Notes under the pieces: generated by a model
What the model was told of the DNA's origin: nothing
The model's input: only the letters and a program-made list of their open reading frames with translations
Databases searched by the model: none
Made by a program: the position numbers and the translations under genes
Source of the DNA: Augochlora pura
Taxonomy: Eukaryota; Arthropoda; Insecta; Hymenoptera; Halictidae
Direction of reading: 5' to 3'
Assembly (NCBI RefSeq): GCF_028453695.1
Contig: NC_135777.1
Location: 14,001,714 to 14,065,713, forward strand
DNA length: 64,000 bases
Shown: one piece after another, positions 13,055 to 25,582 of the stretch
Numbering within the stretch: position 1 is the stretch's first letter
How the letters are laid out: each line of letters begins with the position of its first letter

Positions 13055-14684
13055 CTACTTTCCAAGGATTTATCTATTAATCGGGTCGGATAGCGGAAAG
13101 ATATCGCGCCGTCGAGACAATAACGACGTCGCGCTCGCAACCCTCGTAACGTATCGGGACGCGATATCGCGATATCAATTCTTCCCTTTCGCACAGTTAC
13201 TGTCGTAATCGTATTCGCGACAATACGTTTGCCGGCCGGCCGGCCGGCGCGGGGCTCGCCTTTGCAGCCCATCTGGTATCGATGTGCCTCGATGGCCGAT
13301 CAGCCATCGGCTCTATTCGATGGCCGGGATATAGACTAACGGAAGCAGACGGTGTATACAGCCGCGTTAAAACGAGACAAAAAGAGTGGGCCCGATCGAT
13401 TCCGCTGCCGGGCTTAATACGACTACTCGCGACAGCTTTTACGAGGACCAGTCGATCGCCGATTGTTGTTGCCTCGTCGATGCCGGAATAGACAATTGCC
13501 TCCGAATCGAATCGCGTTTCCCGCTGAACGCGGAGCGCCGTCGCGTAAAAGCCTGCAAATTCGAAAGACGCGATGATACAGCCCGGCCGTTTGTAGGTCG
13601 TTCCGACTACGTTGCGCGACGATAAACGCGCCGGGAACGCTGGGGTTGCAGCACCCCGAGACCGTCTCGAGATTTTCAACGTTTTACCGGTTTTTAGTCG
13701 AACGGAGGGGCTTTTACTCTGGCTTCACGCCGCGCCAGCCAATCGAATTTTTTCTTCGTTCTTGCGCCGCAAAGGGTTGTCGAGCATCATCGTTTATTAA
13801 CGCTCGCTCCTCTCTCTCCACGTCAATGTGTTGCATTTTTCAACGATTCTGATTAAATCACATGTGCTGGGGTTGTTTTACTAGGCGAGAATGGTTAACG
13901 GACTGCAAACAGATGTTTACAGAATGAACAATGAGGAATCGCAATTGCTAAATCGACGCGAATATCGTCACGAATGAAATATTATCGATATTACTATACA
14001 ATAGTGTAAATAGTGAGATAAATGAATTTGTAATTAAATTCATCGTTTATAATTAAACGATTCAGTTTATGTATCAATAATGTGTCGTTGGAACGTGTTA
14101 CGGTTGAAAATTGGAGGAAATGTATCGAATATATTGTTGAAGTTATTCAATGCAAACGTTGGTAATTGAATCGTAACTGATTCATTTACAAGTAATTTTC
14201 ACTCTGACACAGTTCAAACACAGTATCAGAATCAACTTTTGTACTGTATTCAGCGAGTAGAACAATTAAACGTAGAAATATAGTATATTAGTTTATATCA
14301 ATTTTATTAATTGTGTTATTAATATTTGTCAGTACTCACGTCTCGTAGCCGTTTAATAATGCATAAACATCATCACCAAGAAACAAACCAACCAGTTAAA
14401 TTTTTTAATCATTCATTTACTTTCTCTTCGAAGAAAAACGTTCAATATGCCTTATTCAATAAGCATGAAATTAATTATTTACGAAAGCAAACCAAAGACA
14501 CAGCAATGGGTTATTCTATAGTACCTAATCCTACTACCGTAAATCCTCAAGATAAATTTTATTGTAGGAAATGGCGATCCAATAGTAAACATTCAATTTT
14601 TGTGGTCCCAATTCGACCTAACACGCACCAGGGCTTAGCTGTAGGTGGACTCGTCGAACAAAGCGAAGCCGGTACAAACACCGC

Positions 14685-14723
14685 GGGAAGAGGGAAGAGG
14701 GAAAAGGGAAAAGGGAAAAGGGG
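14685..14723 (+). repeat. GGGAARA heptamer array, G-quadruplex-prone
   Basis: Six G-runs of three or four begin at 14685, 14692, 14699, 14706, 14713 and 14720, exactly 7 bp apart, separated by AAGA or AAAA loops. Four or more GGG runs with loops of at most seven satisfy the usual quadruplex rule. The surrounding block switches from AT-rich to GC-rich at this point. Confidence 0.8.
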
Positions 14724-15222
14724 CGTCGCGGTTCGATCGTCGATATTCCATTCCTGCCGGCAACGAGGAAGCACAGCAGCCTCGGGTGTGCTTTTGTCCG
14801 GTTTGAAAAACAACGCTGCGGAAAATTCTTTTCCGCGAGCTGGTCGCTCGGACCTGGTCGGCGTCGATGGAAAAAGGGGCCGTGTATCAGGGACGGAGGC
14901 CGTGTTACGCAGACCGGGTGCAGCGTAGGGTGGGCCCCTTCAGCGATCTCGTTACCGTTCCCGTGCGAGCGGCAGCAATTTGCTGCCTGTTGAATCGCGG
15001 GCCGGGTGTCGGGAGGACGTACGACGAACCCTTGCACAAAGAATCCGCTCGTAAAGGGGCTGGTTTCGAGGGGGCAGGAGGTTCGGCCCGTTACACACGA
15101 GCTTTATCGTACGTCTGGTCAAATGAGCCCTTCGTGTGCTCGTCGTCCCTGGACTGTGAAAGCATTCCTCCACCCTGGAAACGCTTTCTTCGAGATTTAC
15201 GCGTCCCGGAGAGAAGTTCCCA

Positions 15223-15224
<2 letters not shown>

Positions 15225-15255
<31 letters not shown>
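15225..15255 (+). repeat. (CT)n microsatellite
   Basis: About 15 perfect CT units in a GC-rich block. Confidence 0.9.
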
Positions 15256-15258
<3 letters not shown>

Positions 15259-18200
15259 CCGCTTCGGCCTGGAAACCGGATCCCGAGAATCGGTCGGAGG
15301 GCAACGCCGAGAAGTCACGGCTCTCCGGGTTAGCAGGGGACTCGGAGGGGGTCGTCTAGGTGGGGTTAAGGGCCCGCCGGATTATTCCTCGGTGCTTACA
15401 CAAGGCAGTTTCAGCCCCCCGAAAACGACTCGACGCCACTCGAAAGACGTATATAGGGTCGCGACGGGGGTGGAAGTTTTATTCCGGCGAGGTGAAACGA
15501 GTCCTTGAATGTTCTCCGTTCATCTGAATTTGATATGTTCCCAACCTCCGCGACGAAGCAGCCGAGCCTTGACCCGATACGATTTCCAATCCTGTTCACG
15601 GAGCGTCTCGATCGTCGCCTCGCTATGATTCGATTAAAATATGTTTAGGGTGAAAAGGGTGCATATAATACCATAAGCAGACTGTTCCATTAGGTTGCAA
15701 ACCGATACGAGGCACAATTTATAAACCACATTGTCATGCATTCCATTCTACAAAGCGGCTATTTTTTAAAATCGTTATACAATTGAATGCAATGATGTAC
15801 GAATAAATCACTTGAATATTTTTGTCGCTCCATTTATTTTTACAAAATAGTCTCTCGCAATAACCTCTAATATCCGCTACTGCAATCTTATTTGTTTCGT
15901 ATTTAATTTCATTGTCTTCGCATTAATGTCCTTCTTACCTCTTAATCACTTATTATCATTATTTTTGTTTCTTCTACGTTCTTCTAACTCTTTTATAATT
16001 TTTCTCGTGAGATTGTTTTCACGAGCCTGTGTTACAGAGGGACGTCCCCGTATACAAATTAATTATTAGTATAATTCATTCACATTGGCGTTTATATGCA
16101 TTTCAAATGTAATCCTTCTGTGTTCAATAAATTGGGAAAATTTATATGGATTTTATTGTGGAAAGAAGCGGTGTGCAAGGAGACAGCCTTATCGAGAAGA
16201 CTTAGTGGAGATTGAACTACTGCGAGAGGGAACTGTACTCCTCCACTGATCTCGTTCAGACGTACTTCGTTTGCTATGAAATTATCGAACTCGTTTGTCA
16301 GCGGGTGCAACGGCGTCGCAAAATCAGAGTGGTACGCGTCTCGTTACCTTCAAGAAGACGACACAAACAAGCAGTTGTTAGCGCTCTAGTAATTGTAGCG
16401 TGAAATTCCTGGGTTCCCGGCGTTCGGGTTTAACGGTGTAATTCAGTCTCTAGAATGGGGCATCGCGGTGATTAGAGCGCGCGGGTAGCTCGCGATACAG
16501 CTCTAGCAAATTATTATTCCGTTCGTGAATAGAACGAGAACGAGAAAGAGAATTCAAGCGAAGCGGCAGCCACTTGGCTAAGATTGGCCCAGAGTCTCGC
16601 GGCCACGCTTTCACCGCGGATCCCGTAAATCGGCCGTAAACCTCCCCCGAATCGCCGAGGGTCTGATCGGTCCTAGGTGAAGAGGGTGGAGCCCGGTCGG
16701 GGTTAGGACGGGGTCGGGGGTAGAACGAGGGTTTCCGTCGCTCGAAACAAAACCGCCTCGGGCCGTCTCCGGCATCGAGAACTTGCTTTACGATCCGCGA
16801 GATGGAATTCATAACGTCGTGGACGGGGGTTGGCCGACTGCACTGCGGCCGAATATCGATTACCCGAGGAATAAACAGAGAAGAAACAAACGGCAGCGGC
16901 CGGGGTACTCTAGATAGAATAAATCATCCGATAAAAAGCGGAACGTTGTGCGCGGTCACGCGAGAAGCAATCGCGGCGTATAAATTTTTCGCGGTTGGTT
17001 CAAGGAATCAGGAGGAAGAACGGGAGGGAAGAGAGAGGGAGCTCCGCGATCCTAGGGGTCGGATTGCAGGTGTCTCGCACCCCCTCGCGAGGTACCATCG
17101 TCTGACGGGGGTGTACAGGTGCGTACGGACCTCGAATTAAAGGAGAGTACTACGCGACTAGGGGCTGACGCTTCGGTCTGCTTCGGCCGGAGCGCCGGGA
17201 CAGCCACCCCAATTTACGATTACGAGGCACCAGAGGGTTAAAACGAAGGGTTAAACCAGGCTTAATCAATTCTCGTCGAGACTGTCGGCGCGGCGCGGCG
17301 CGGCGTTCCGGGAGGGGACCGCGAGCGACACGTGGAATTTCGATCGGCACAAGGCGACGCACCCTGTTCCTCATTCCGTAAAAGCGCGAACTACAACCAA
17401 ACTTTTCACCTGCTCGAATATCCGCGATATCGCTGGCGTACGGTCTTGCGCGATCGAACCCAATTTTATTATGTCTGCCAAACATTGTGCGCCACCATGT
17501 TTTCTTCACTTCGTTTCAATTGATTTATTTAACACGGTAACTACCAAATCAAGATGACTGGATTCTGATTTTTTCTTTTACACGTCCTGAAATTTGGAAA
17601 ATGTTGATCTACAAATCGAGCAGATATTATAAGGGAAATTACAGGCCAGTGAAGTAAATTCAATTCTGTTCCAGTGTTAATGGAGGGAAACAGATCTTCT
17701 CCATTACAAGTATAATAATAGATATTCAAAATATCTTTACGATCACGGAAATGCAATGATATAAAAGATGATAAATAAACAAGAGGTTAGGTCAAAGTAA
17801 AGAAAAAGATATTGCAGAGAAATAGGTAAAAGGGAATTAAAACAATGATTTCAATCGTAATGAATGATGGAGTCTAGAATTTTAATTAACTTTAGTAGCC
17901 CAAAACCTCCAACTATGAAGGATCTACGCAAGATCTTGGAAAGCGGGGATCGTTCTAGAGTGATCACGTTTTCTTGTGTAACACTAAACATACAGGTTAC
18001 TGTAAAGACGTCTGACATGTGTTGCTTGATAAGAATTGTAAGATTGACTTTATTTATACATTCAGCTACTTTTATTGTAATATATGCTCGAACGAAGAAA
18101 TTTATTCGTCTATTTTCTTCGAAAAACTACAATTTTAAGAATTTTTTAACAAAATCTGTGAAACCGGTGATTATAATCAGCATGAGAGCTTCAATGTCAA

Positions 18201-18716
18201 GACGGTAGTTTGACTGATGTCATTTATATATCGATAACTAGAATTTAACCCTTCCGTAATGCTCATATTGCCTGCATTTTCCTAAAATAGCTGAAAATAT
18301 AATTATACAAGCGGAATTGCCTGCGAAGTCGCAATAAATCTCGCACGACCGAGTCCGTTCCAACCTACTTTCGTCCACTTGCGTCGACTCGCGTCCATGG
18401 AAATTATAGTCGATGCAATTATTCGGATTTTCAGCCAGCAGCGTCGCGATCACGTGTTTGCGCGGTAACCGCTCTCCGTTGGATGACACGGCGTAGGACG
18501 ATTACTCGATTATCGTCGCGCGCGCGCGCGCGCGATAAACGCCGATCGCTTCGCAAATAGATGGGCCGTTAAGCACCGACTTAATTTATCGTTCGGAAAA
18601 TCGGCGGCGATTATTAAAAGGCAATCGAACGGCGAAGGGCCCGCGGGCGGCCAGGATCCCATTTCCGGCCCGGGGCGCAGTTTCCACCGGCATTTGATCC
18701 CGGATGGCCAGGGACG

Positions 18717-18759
18717 GAGAGAGAGAGAGAGAGAGGGAGAGAGAGAGAGAGAGAGAGAG
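18717..18759 (+). repeat. (GA)n microsatellite
   Basis: GA units with one GGGA interruption, inside a GC-rich block. Confidence 0.9.
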
Positions 18760-21040
18760 CGGAAAAGCCCGGGAAATTAGTCACAAAGGGATTCGTGGTG
18801 GAATATCGCGAGCCCTGGACCACCGGACGGCGAATCTCATTCCGGAAAGCCACGGCTTTCCAATTTCGCCGAAGCTTTCAGGCCGGTGAAATTCGTCGTC
18901 GCCTGTGGGAAAAGACGACCGAGCTTGCTCGGTTCATGGTCGTCCATCGACTTGTGGAAAGGGTCGGGGAATGGGTCTGAAAAGGTAGCCAAAGGGTATC
19001 GTGGACAGGTTTGTCGATAGGGTTTTATCACGGTCTCAAGGGTGGACCGTACGTGTGAAATGGAGTGGTTCGTATCCGCCGGCCCGGTGACGTATTAGTA
19101 CATGGTCTGTGGTTCATGGATACTTAATCAGACGTCCAACCCGGCTACACCGTGCCGATTCCGTGCTTCTGCGTGAAAATGTCTTGTACCGGGACTGCCT
19201 GTCGAGGACCCTGAATCTTTAATCGAGTTTGTCCCCGGCCGTGCGCCCAAGTAAACGGAAACGTAACGCTGTACCTCGGGAGGGGCCGGTTTCCAAGCTA
19301 AATCGTCTTTCGATCAAGGGACTGAACATCGCAATGATCGGCGAACAGTAAGTATGTCTGTTCAAAAAAAAAAAAACTCCGAACGTTGAAAATCGGATTT
19401 TATTGAGCTGAAAAGGGTTTTTCCAAGTTTGTTTTAAGAGGCGCGTTTAAAACGAGCATTTCACGAAGCCCCGAGCATTCTAAACCGGATCAAACAACGT
19501 TCTGGTTCGAATAGACTTCTCTGCAGAGGAGTGCGGGAAAGAGCCCGAACTTTGATCACTCGCTTTAAAGCGGCATAAACCGGGCGGGAGACGTCGGACG
19601 GTCGAAAAACGGTCGCGTTTGTGTCCGTGGGACGGACGCGAGATTGCTTGCCGTGAAACGGAAAGCTTCGGGCCCGGGTCTGGGTTTACCTTCCCGGGGA
19701 TAATCGAAAGAATCAGGAGCCCGGGTAAATAGCTTGCGAGATCTCCAGCCGCGCGTCGTAATAAAAACTAACTGGCTCGCGGAAGTGAGGAGAGATCCGA
19801 GACGCATAAAAAACGATCTCGCAACTTGTTTCGACTAGCAAAGTGCCTGGCTGGCTGCACTGTTTCGCGCCTGCATTATCTCGCTTAACCGGTGTTTACT
19901 AGATACCGCGGAGCTTTCGGGTTTACGAGCTTTCGCGTGGGAAATTTCACCAGCGGTAGGTCCCCGAACGAAAGAGGAGTTTTCATTATCCGACCCGGAC
20001 GAGGTCCTTTTATCCTTTCCGCGTGGTTTTCGGTCATTTGGCTAGATCCCATAAGATAGATAAGTATTTCGTCTTAAAACCGTGGTTCGGCGACGAAAGT
20101 GAACAGGTGAGATGCACGTGCTGTTTACAAGGCGTCGTCCGATACTAATAGATTGTGTCGATACTCCGTCTCTCGCCGGAATGTATAAAACGTAAGAAAT
20201 GTCAACTTTTTGTTACTCTTCCGAAATCTGTTGACTCTTACAAGATCTTCCGATGGAAACCATAAATATGTGTTCAGATAACAAAACAAGTTCCGATATT
20301 AAATGGATAAGTAGATTCGAGATCTTTGCGCGAAATACGAATAATTTACACGGATTGAAGAGAATACATCGACATTTAGATATTCTATCTATCTTAAATA
20401 TATGTATAAAGTCCGCAGCGTTATTGGTTCATAATAATGTGACAACAAGATTGAATATAAAAATGTTTGTCATCTCAATAAATTGTCAAATAAAAGTGTA
20501 TTTCTTCTTCTAATAATGTTAACACAATGGAATTGATGTAAAAATATTTTAAAACTCTTCTTACATCTTCACCGTTCCATAAAATATAGTGATCAGACTC
20601 TTCATCACCTTAAAACATTCTTAAAGAATTTCAAGGATATTAAAATAAAAAGTGTGAAATCAGTTACTTTGACGGATTCGGTAGGTTTAGTATTAATTAG
20701 AGAGCACACCGGCGAATCCTGGATGCGCCGGGGCGCATCTTACGGACTGTTGAAGGAAGAAAGGAGCAAGAGAACGGAGAAGTTTCGCTGCAGCCGGATG
20801 TCAAGGTTCTCTTTTATCCGACGCAGCGGCATAATGCGGCGGGGGGAAAAGTCGGAGGGTGGTCCGGTTCGCGCTCGCCGCGATTTATTCAGACGCAGTC
20901 GCTTATTGGCACGGAACTTTTCCCTCGGGACCCGACGCCAGGCGTCTCGGCGCCGGAACCGGGACACGCGCGCCGGCCAGACACTGGCGGGAGCACGTCC
21001 GAGCGATCGTGTGTGCAAACGGGCTGCGAGTAGCTCCCTT

Positions 21041-21091
21041 TCTTCGTCTCGTTTCGTCTCGTTTCGTCTCGTTTCGTCCCGTTTTCGTCTC
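21041..21091 (+). repeat. GTTTCGTCTC decamer array
   Basis: Five 10-bp units, the middle three perfect and the outer ones with single changes or a 1-nt insertion. Confidence 0.85.
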
Positions 21092-23302
21092 GATGCGGAG
21101 TCTGCAAATAAAAGAGCGAATTCACGGAGCTTCCGGCGAGAGGAGGCGAGACGGGACTCTGCAGCTGCGACGTTCTCGATAGCGGCGCGGAAAAACGAAC
21201 AGAGAACCGGAGAACCGGAGAGCGGAAACAGCGGAGCAGTTTAAGAGACTACCGGTGACCAGTTTAGCGGGAGATCGAATCCGTGTCGGTGTTCTACGGT
21301 CACAGATTCCTGGGCACACGGGAGAATGTCTCAAGTTCCGGCAAACGAACGGAGCGAGCGAATAGTTTCGGGATTCCGTCGAATTCGAGAAAAGTTAGCC
21401 CCGATCCCCCTTTAGCCGGAGACAGACTCGTTCGACGGGCTCGGACGGTTCGAGGAGATACGCGGCATCGGTCGTCGAAAATAAAAGGACGCCGGGAAAC
21501 ACGAAAGAACGATCCCTCCTCTGTTGGGTTATCTTCGTACGAGCCGATTCCGATGGAAAAATATACATAGGCCGAGATATACGGCCGCCTAGAAATTCGA
21601 CTTTATATTCGCGGCCGTTCTACGTTCGTATCGTATTCTTCCGGATGACACCCGAGGCTCGTCGATTATCGATCGACTGTCTAGATTCCGGCATATCGCG
21701 ACGTGTACCTCGAAAAAACACGGAAACCGGATAGACTCCTGGCAAGCGATATCCGATCGCACACAAGTGAACGCTGTTTCGCCAAGGTTTCACCAGAGGC
21801 ATCGAAAGTGCGACCCGTTCGCTTGCATAATTTATACGCCGTAATTGCTTATTTAACTCCATGGAATCTGAGAGACTTCTGGGAAGAGGATTTAATAATT
21901 CCGCACACGTTTTTCCCCGGATTCCTGCAATAATAATCACAACCTCTTACAGCGGCCCTTGAAGAACCGTCGCAGCCTTTTAGAGGTCCTTCGGGGACCA
22001 TTCGAGGGATTTATTAACCTGTCCGTTTTCACCGCAGATCTACGATTCCGAGACTTCAAATACTGGAGACGTCTTTCCAGTTTTAATGGCCTGCGGATTT
22101 CAAGTGTCGACGGTAAACGGTGAAATACGACGCTCGGAGACTTTCGTTTAATCTTTGACCGGGTTTAATCCTTTGCGGACGACGCTTTTTTCGAGAACTA
22201 AAAATATTCTCCTAAAAGAACTAAGTTATTTATCAAAGAATTAGGGAGCACGTGAACGTCCTTTGCTGCTGATGTCGCTACGTTGACATTTCTTCTCGAA
22301 AGGTTAATACGTTGACCTAAAATATCACGTCAGACTCGTTACAAAGACTTTCAATAGACACGTAAAACATGAACGATATTAACCGTTTGTACCTGCAATT
22401 TTTACGCTAACAATATTTCTAGTTTAAAAGTGCACATAGAATGAAAATACTGTGGATTAGAAAAACTATTTTGAATTTGTAGTTAAAATAGCCTCGAGTC
22501 GAACTAAACCGAAATGAAGTTGTATATATTTTGATTAAAAATTGGCTATAATAAATATTTGCATCTTATGTAGGAAACTTCTCCAGCAGGAAATCGCCAA
22601 GGATAGAAAAAGGTTTAACCAACGCGACTTTCAAATAAATCATAGTACAGGAGGTTCGGTGTCAAAGTTTTTCTGCAGAAAATAAAATTCACTCCAGCAA
22701 TATTTATGTAAGAAAATGAGACACTGTATATACGTTAGAGCACATTCTGTAAATTGAGGAAATACGGGGCCCTCTGCCATTCGATTACGCCGACCTTCGC
22801 TTAATTCGATGGCTGGACCGAATCGAGAGTGGCTCCTGAAATATCGGAAACTCGAGCCCGTATTCTGGCGCGCCCCGCGGCATAGATTTCGGCCGTTTTC
22901 CGAATTCGAACGGAACAGAGTTTGGCACGCGGCGCGGTGACGATTATTTCAAGAGAGGGCCGCTAAAAGCGTCGATGACTGGTCGGAAGGCTTGCGAATC
23001 TAAAAATCGTGGGGAAGTTCGGCACGATTCGGTGACACGGTCTCCCGGTGTCCCACGCCGCGGTCGATCGCGAAGTTTTAATTGAGACGCGAATTCTCCG
23101 AACTCGAATTTCGTTAAAGTTTCACGCTGCCTTGGCTACTAATTGGACACGATGTCCGGGCTCCTCGGTGCCATGCAATCCGACGTAGTCGTCGGTTACA
23201 ACGAGCAGTTCGCAGATTGTAATTTTCCGTCTCGCTCCCCGCTCGCCCGCTCCCCGCGTCCCTCCCTCTGTCGACGCGAGCGCGCATGTATCCGTGTCTC
23301 TA

Positions 23303-23620
23303 CAGGGTGGTCAGTTATTCTCGTCGGCAAGCCGGACGAAAGTTTCTCTCCGTCGCGGTGACAGGGAAAGCGGGGGCGGGCGCGTCTTCACGAAGGGACG
23401 GAAGCATCGCGAAGGATTTGCCCGGAGAAGAAGGGATTGAAAAGTTTATATCGTCGGGGATGTTAAATCGCGGGGAATGAAAGGGTTTGTGAATTATTTC
23501 GGGTATAAAATGCTGAATATTTCACGAGCCGGCGATGCGACGCGACGGAAACATTCCAGCAAAGAGTTGCATAATTTGTTTAGCTAGGTCTCGCGTAGAA
23601 CAGATGAAAGGACACCTTGT
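23303..23620. mobile_element. Possible second short TA-flanked element (weak)
   Basis: The left end TA-CAGGGTGGTC (23301-23312) and the right end, reverse complement TA-CAAGGTGTCC (ending 23622), resemble each other and the CARRGTG ends of the element at 32992-33438. The inverted repeat is only about 10 bp, and the interior has the same GC-rich texture as the surroundings, so this may be chance. Confidence 0.25.
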
Positions 23621-24260
23621 ATACAGCCGTATGCGTGGCTCTCGTCCCTCTGTCGTCGGAGTACCCGCGACGAGAGGGCCGGGGGACTTTTGAGGGTTCC
23701 GTGCCACGAAAGGAACGGAGTCGAGCCGCTCTCACGGCCGCGGCTCTCCCTGTGTGCGTGCTTTCCTGTCTACCTCAAAGAGAGATTCTTGACAGGCGTG
23801 CGCGAACGCGCGAACCTACACGAACGCGGCGAATACCATACGACACAGGTGACCGGGGCTCTAACGAGTCGACACCCGAGGCGAACCCGCGAAGATCCTC
23901 GAAAACCGTCGAAAACCGTCGAAAATCGTCGACTCGGGTGCCATTTCCTTCCGAAATCCGGATGACGAAAGCTCCCCGATTTCATTAGCGACCGCTAGAC
24001 TACAAGAGACTCCTGTTGCTACGAATTCAGGCTGAAGTCTGCGTCGCTCTGGTAACTCACGCTCCGTGACGAGACAGTTTTAATAGGACTACTTGTAAAC
24101 GCTGTAACAAGTCGCCAGCAATATCGAGTGTTTGCGTTCTTGGGATATGAGGTTCCAGGGGTACAGTTGCCATGCTTTGCGGTTAGGGTACATAAAATAG
24201 CCGGCGTTTCTCTGATTGCGACGTCTGGTGCAAACCTTCGCTCGTATCAGCGTGGATCTA

Positions 24261-24712
24261 TTAGGTCGGTCGGAAAGTAATTTTGTTCTTTGTGTAACAT
24301 ATACAGCACAATTATACAGCTGCACGAAACTTAGCGAGAATTAGACTACGTGCATTCGGTGTAAAATGTGGTCACAGGAGAGCAGCACTAAGAAGCAATG
24401 CGAATAATTATTATACAGTTTCATTCGTATTATCAAACGTTTAATCACGATGATTTCTCATTTTACATTGAATATTTTTCACAAAAACGTTTATATTTTT
24501 GTTTAAATAAATTTTACATATATGTATCCATCCCTTTTGCTAATAAGGAGCAGGATTTTTTATAGCTACCGGATTTTAACGTTATTAGAAAAAAAGTAAT
24601 AGCTTATAGAACAAAGATGTCTTTGTAACATTGAATCAAATTTATTCTCAATATTTTAAATAATATTAAATTTTTCCCTTTAAAAACCGAAATTACTTTC
24701 CGAATGAGTTAA
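24261..24712. mobile_element. mariner-like MITE, 452 bp
   Basis: Terminal inverted repeats of 23 bp, TTAGGTCGGTCGGAAAGTAA plus TTT on the left (24261-24283) and its reverse complement at 24690-24712, agree at 19 of 23 positions. The TTAGGTnGG...AAAGTAATTT form is typical of mariner ends. The left end is preceded by TA. The AT-rich interior has no transposase frame, so this is a non-autonomous or fully decayed copy. Confidence 0.6.
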
Positions 24713-25440
24713 CCAAATTATTCTTTCTCTATCCATGTGAAAATAGAACTCCTTGTACATCGCTCAGACACCGTCGTTCCTTAAGGGAAGAAATCCACTG
24801 CACCCTTCGTAGTCATTACAATCGCCCTTTTTTGTGACTTCCAGATCATCTTCACCAATTTTCGCTATGTATTCTCGAATTAAATCACTGTATATATTAT
24901 ACTCTGCAATCCAAGGGATATTTTTCCAATTTAATTAGTAAATAATAATAATAATAAAAATTCGGTCGTTATATTGCACCTTGATTAAGTCGAATGTCTT
25001 TTACAAAAATTGAGAGAAGCCGCCGTGAAGTTAAGGGTGTTCACCCCCGATCTCGCAAGAAGAGATACGGATCTAAATCAAACCGCTATTCCGAGCAAAG
25101 AGACGTCATCCGCCGAATACAAATGCTAAGTATAGCCTAGTCGGTTCCATAGGAATCAAAGGGGGTCAGAGCCCAGAAGCAACGTCGCGTCAGATCAAAG
25201 CGATCGACAAGCGAAATGCGCGAAGTTTGACTCGCCGTCCATCGCCTATCAAGTCGATTGCTTTTCTCCAACATCCCGGAACTTCGAAGGAATCTGATAC
25301 AAGCAGGCGGACGTAATAGTCTGCGCCAAGACAAACCAACCCCGCATAGTTTGATCCTCTGGGAAGTATCGTTTGTCCGAAGCTAGCAAGATGTTCGACG
25401 TTCCCTGCGACGCGACTTCGCAACGACCTTTGCGAAGTAC

Positions 25441-25517
25441 GAAGGGAAAGCTCATGAGAAAAGAAAAAGTACGAGAGAAAGGGAGAAGAAGAAAACAAGT
25501 ATGAGAGAAAGAGAAAG

Positions 25518-25560
<43 letters not shown>

Positions 25561-25582
25561 AGGTACGAGAGAAAGAGACACG
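25441..25582 (+). repeat. Purine-rich GA/GAAA tract
   Basis: About 140 nt that are almost all purine on the plus strand, with GAAA units grading into (GA)n at 25530-25555. It creates the Ser/Leu/Phe-rich parts of spurious minus-strand frames. Confidence 0.85.

Larger units (their letters stand above)
12177..24260. other. Non-coding: intron interior with simple repeats
   Basis: Contains the arrays at 12986, 14685, 15225, 18717 and 21041. AT-rich blocks lie at about 12180-12800, 13850-14650, 15650-16300, 17520-18300, 20200-20700 and 22150-22750. A plus-strand frame at 14326-14928 straddles an AT/GC boundary and changes amino-acid style there, as chance frames do. No RNA gene was recognised. 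Confidence 0.55.

Noticed and set aside
14326..14928. Plus-strand frame of 200 codons
   Set aside because: The first half is Asn/Lys/His-rich in AT-rich DNA and the second half Arg/Gly/Ser-rich in GC-rich DNA, including the heptamer array; this is composition, not a protein.
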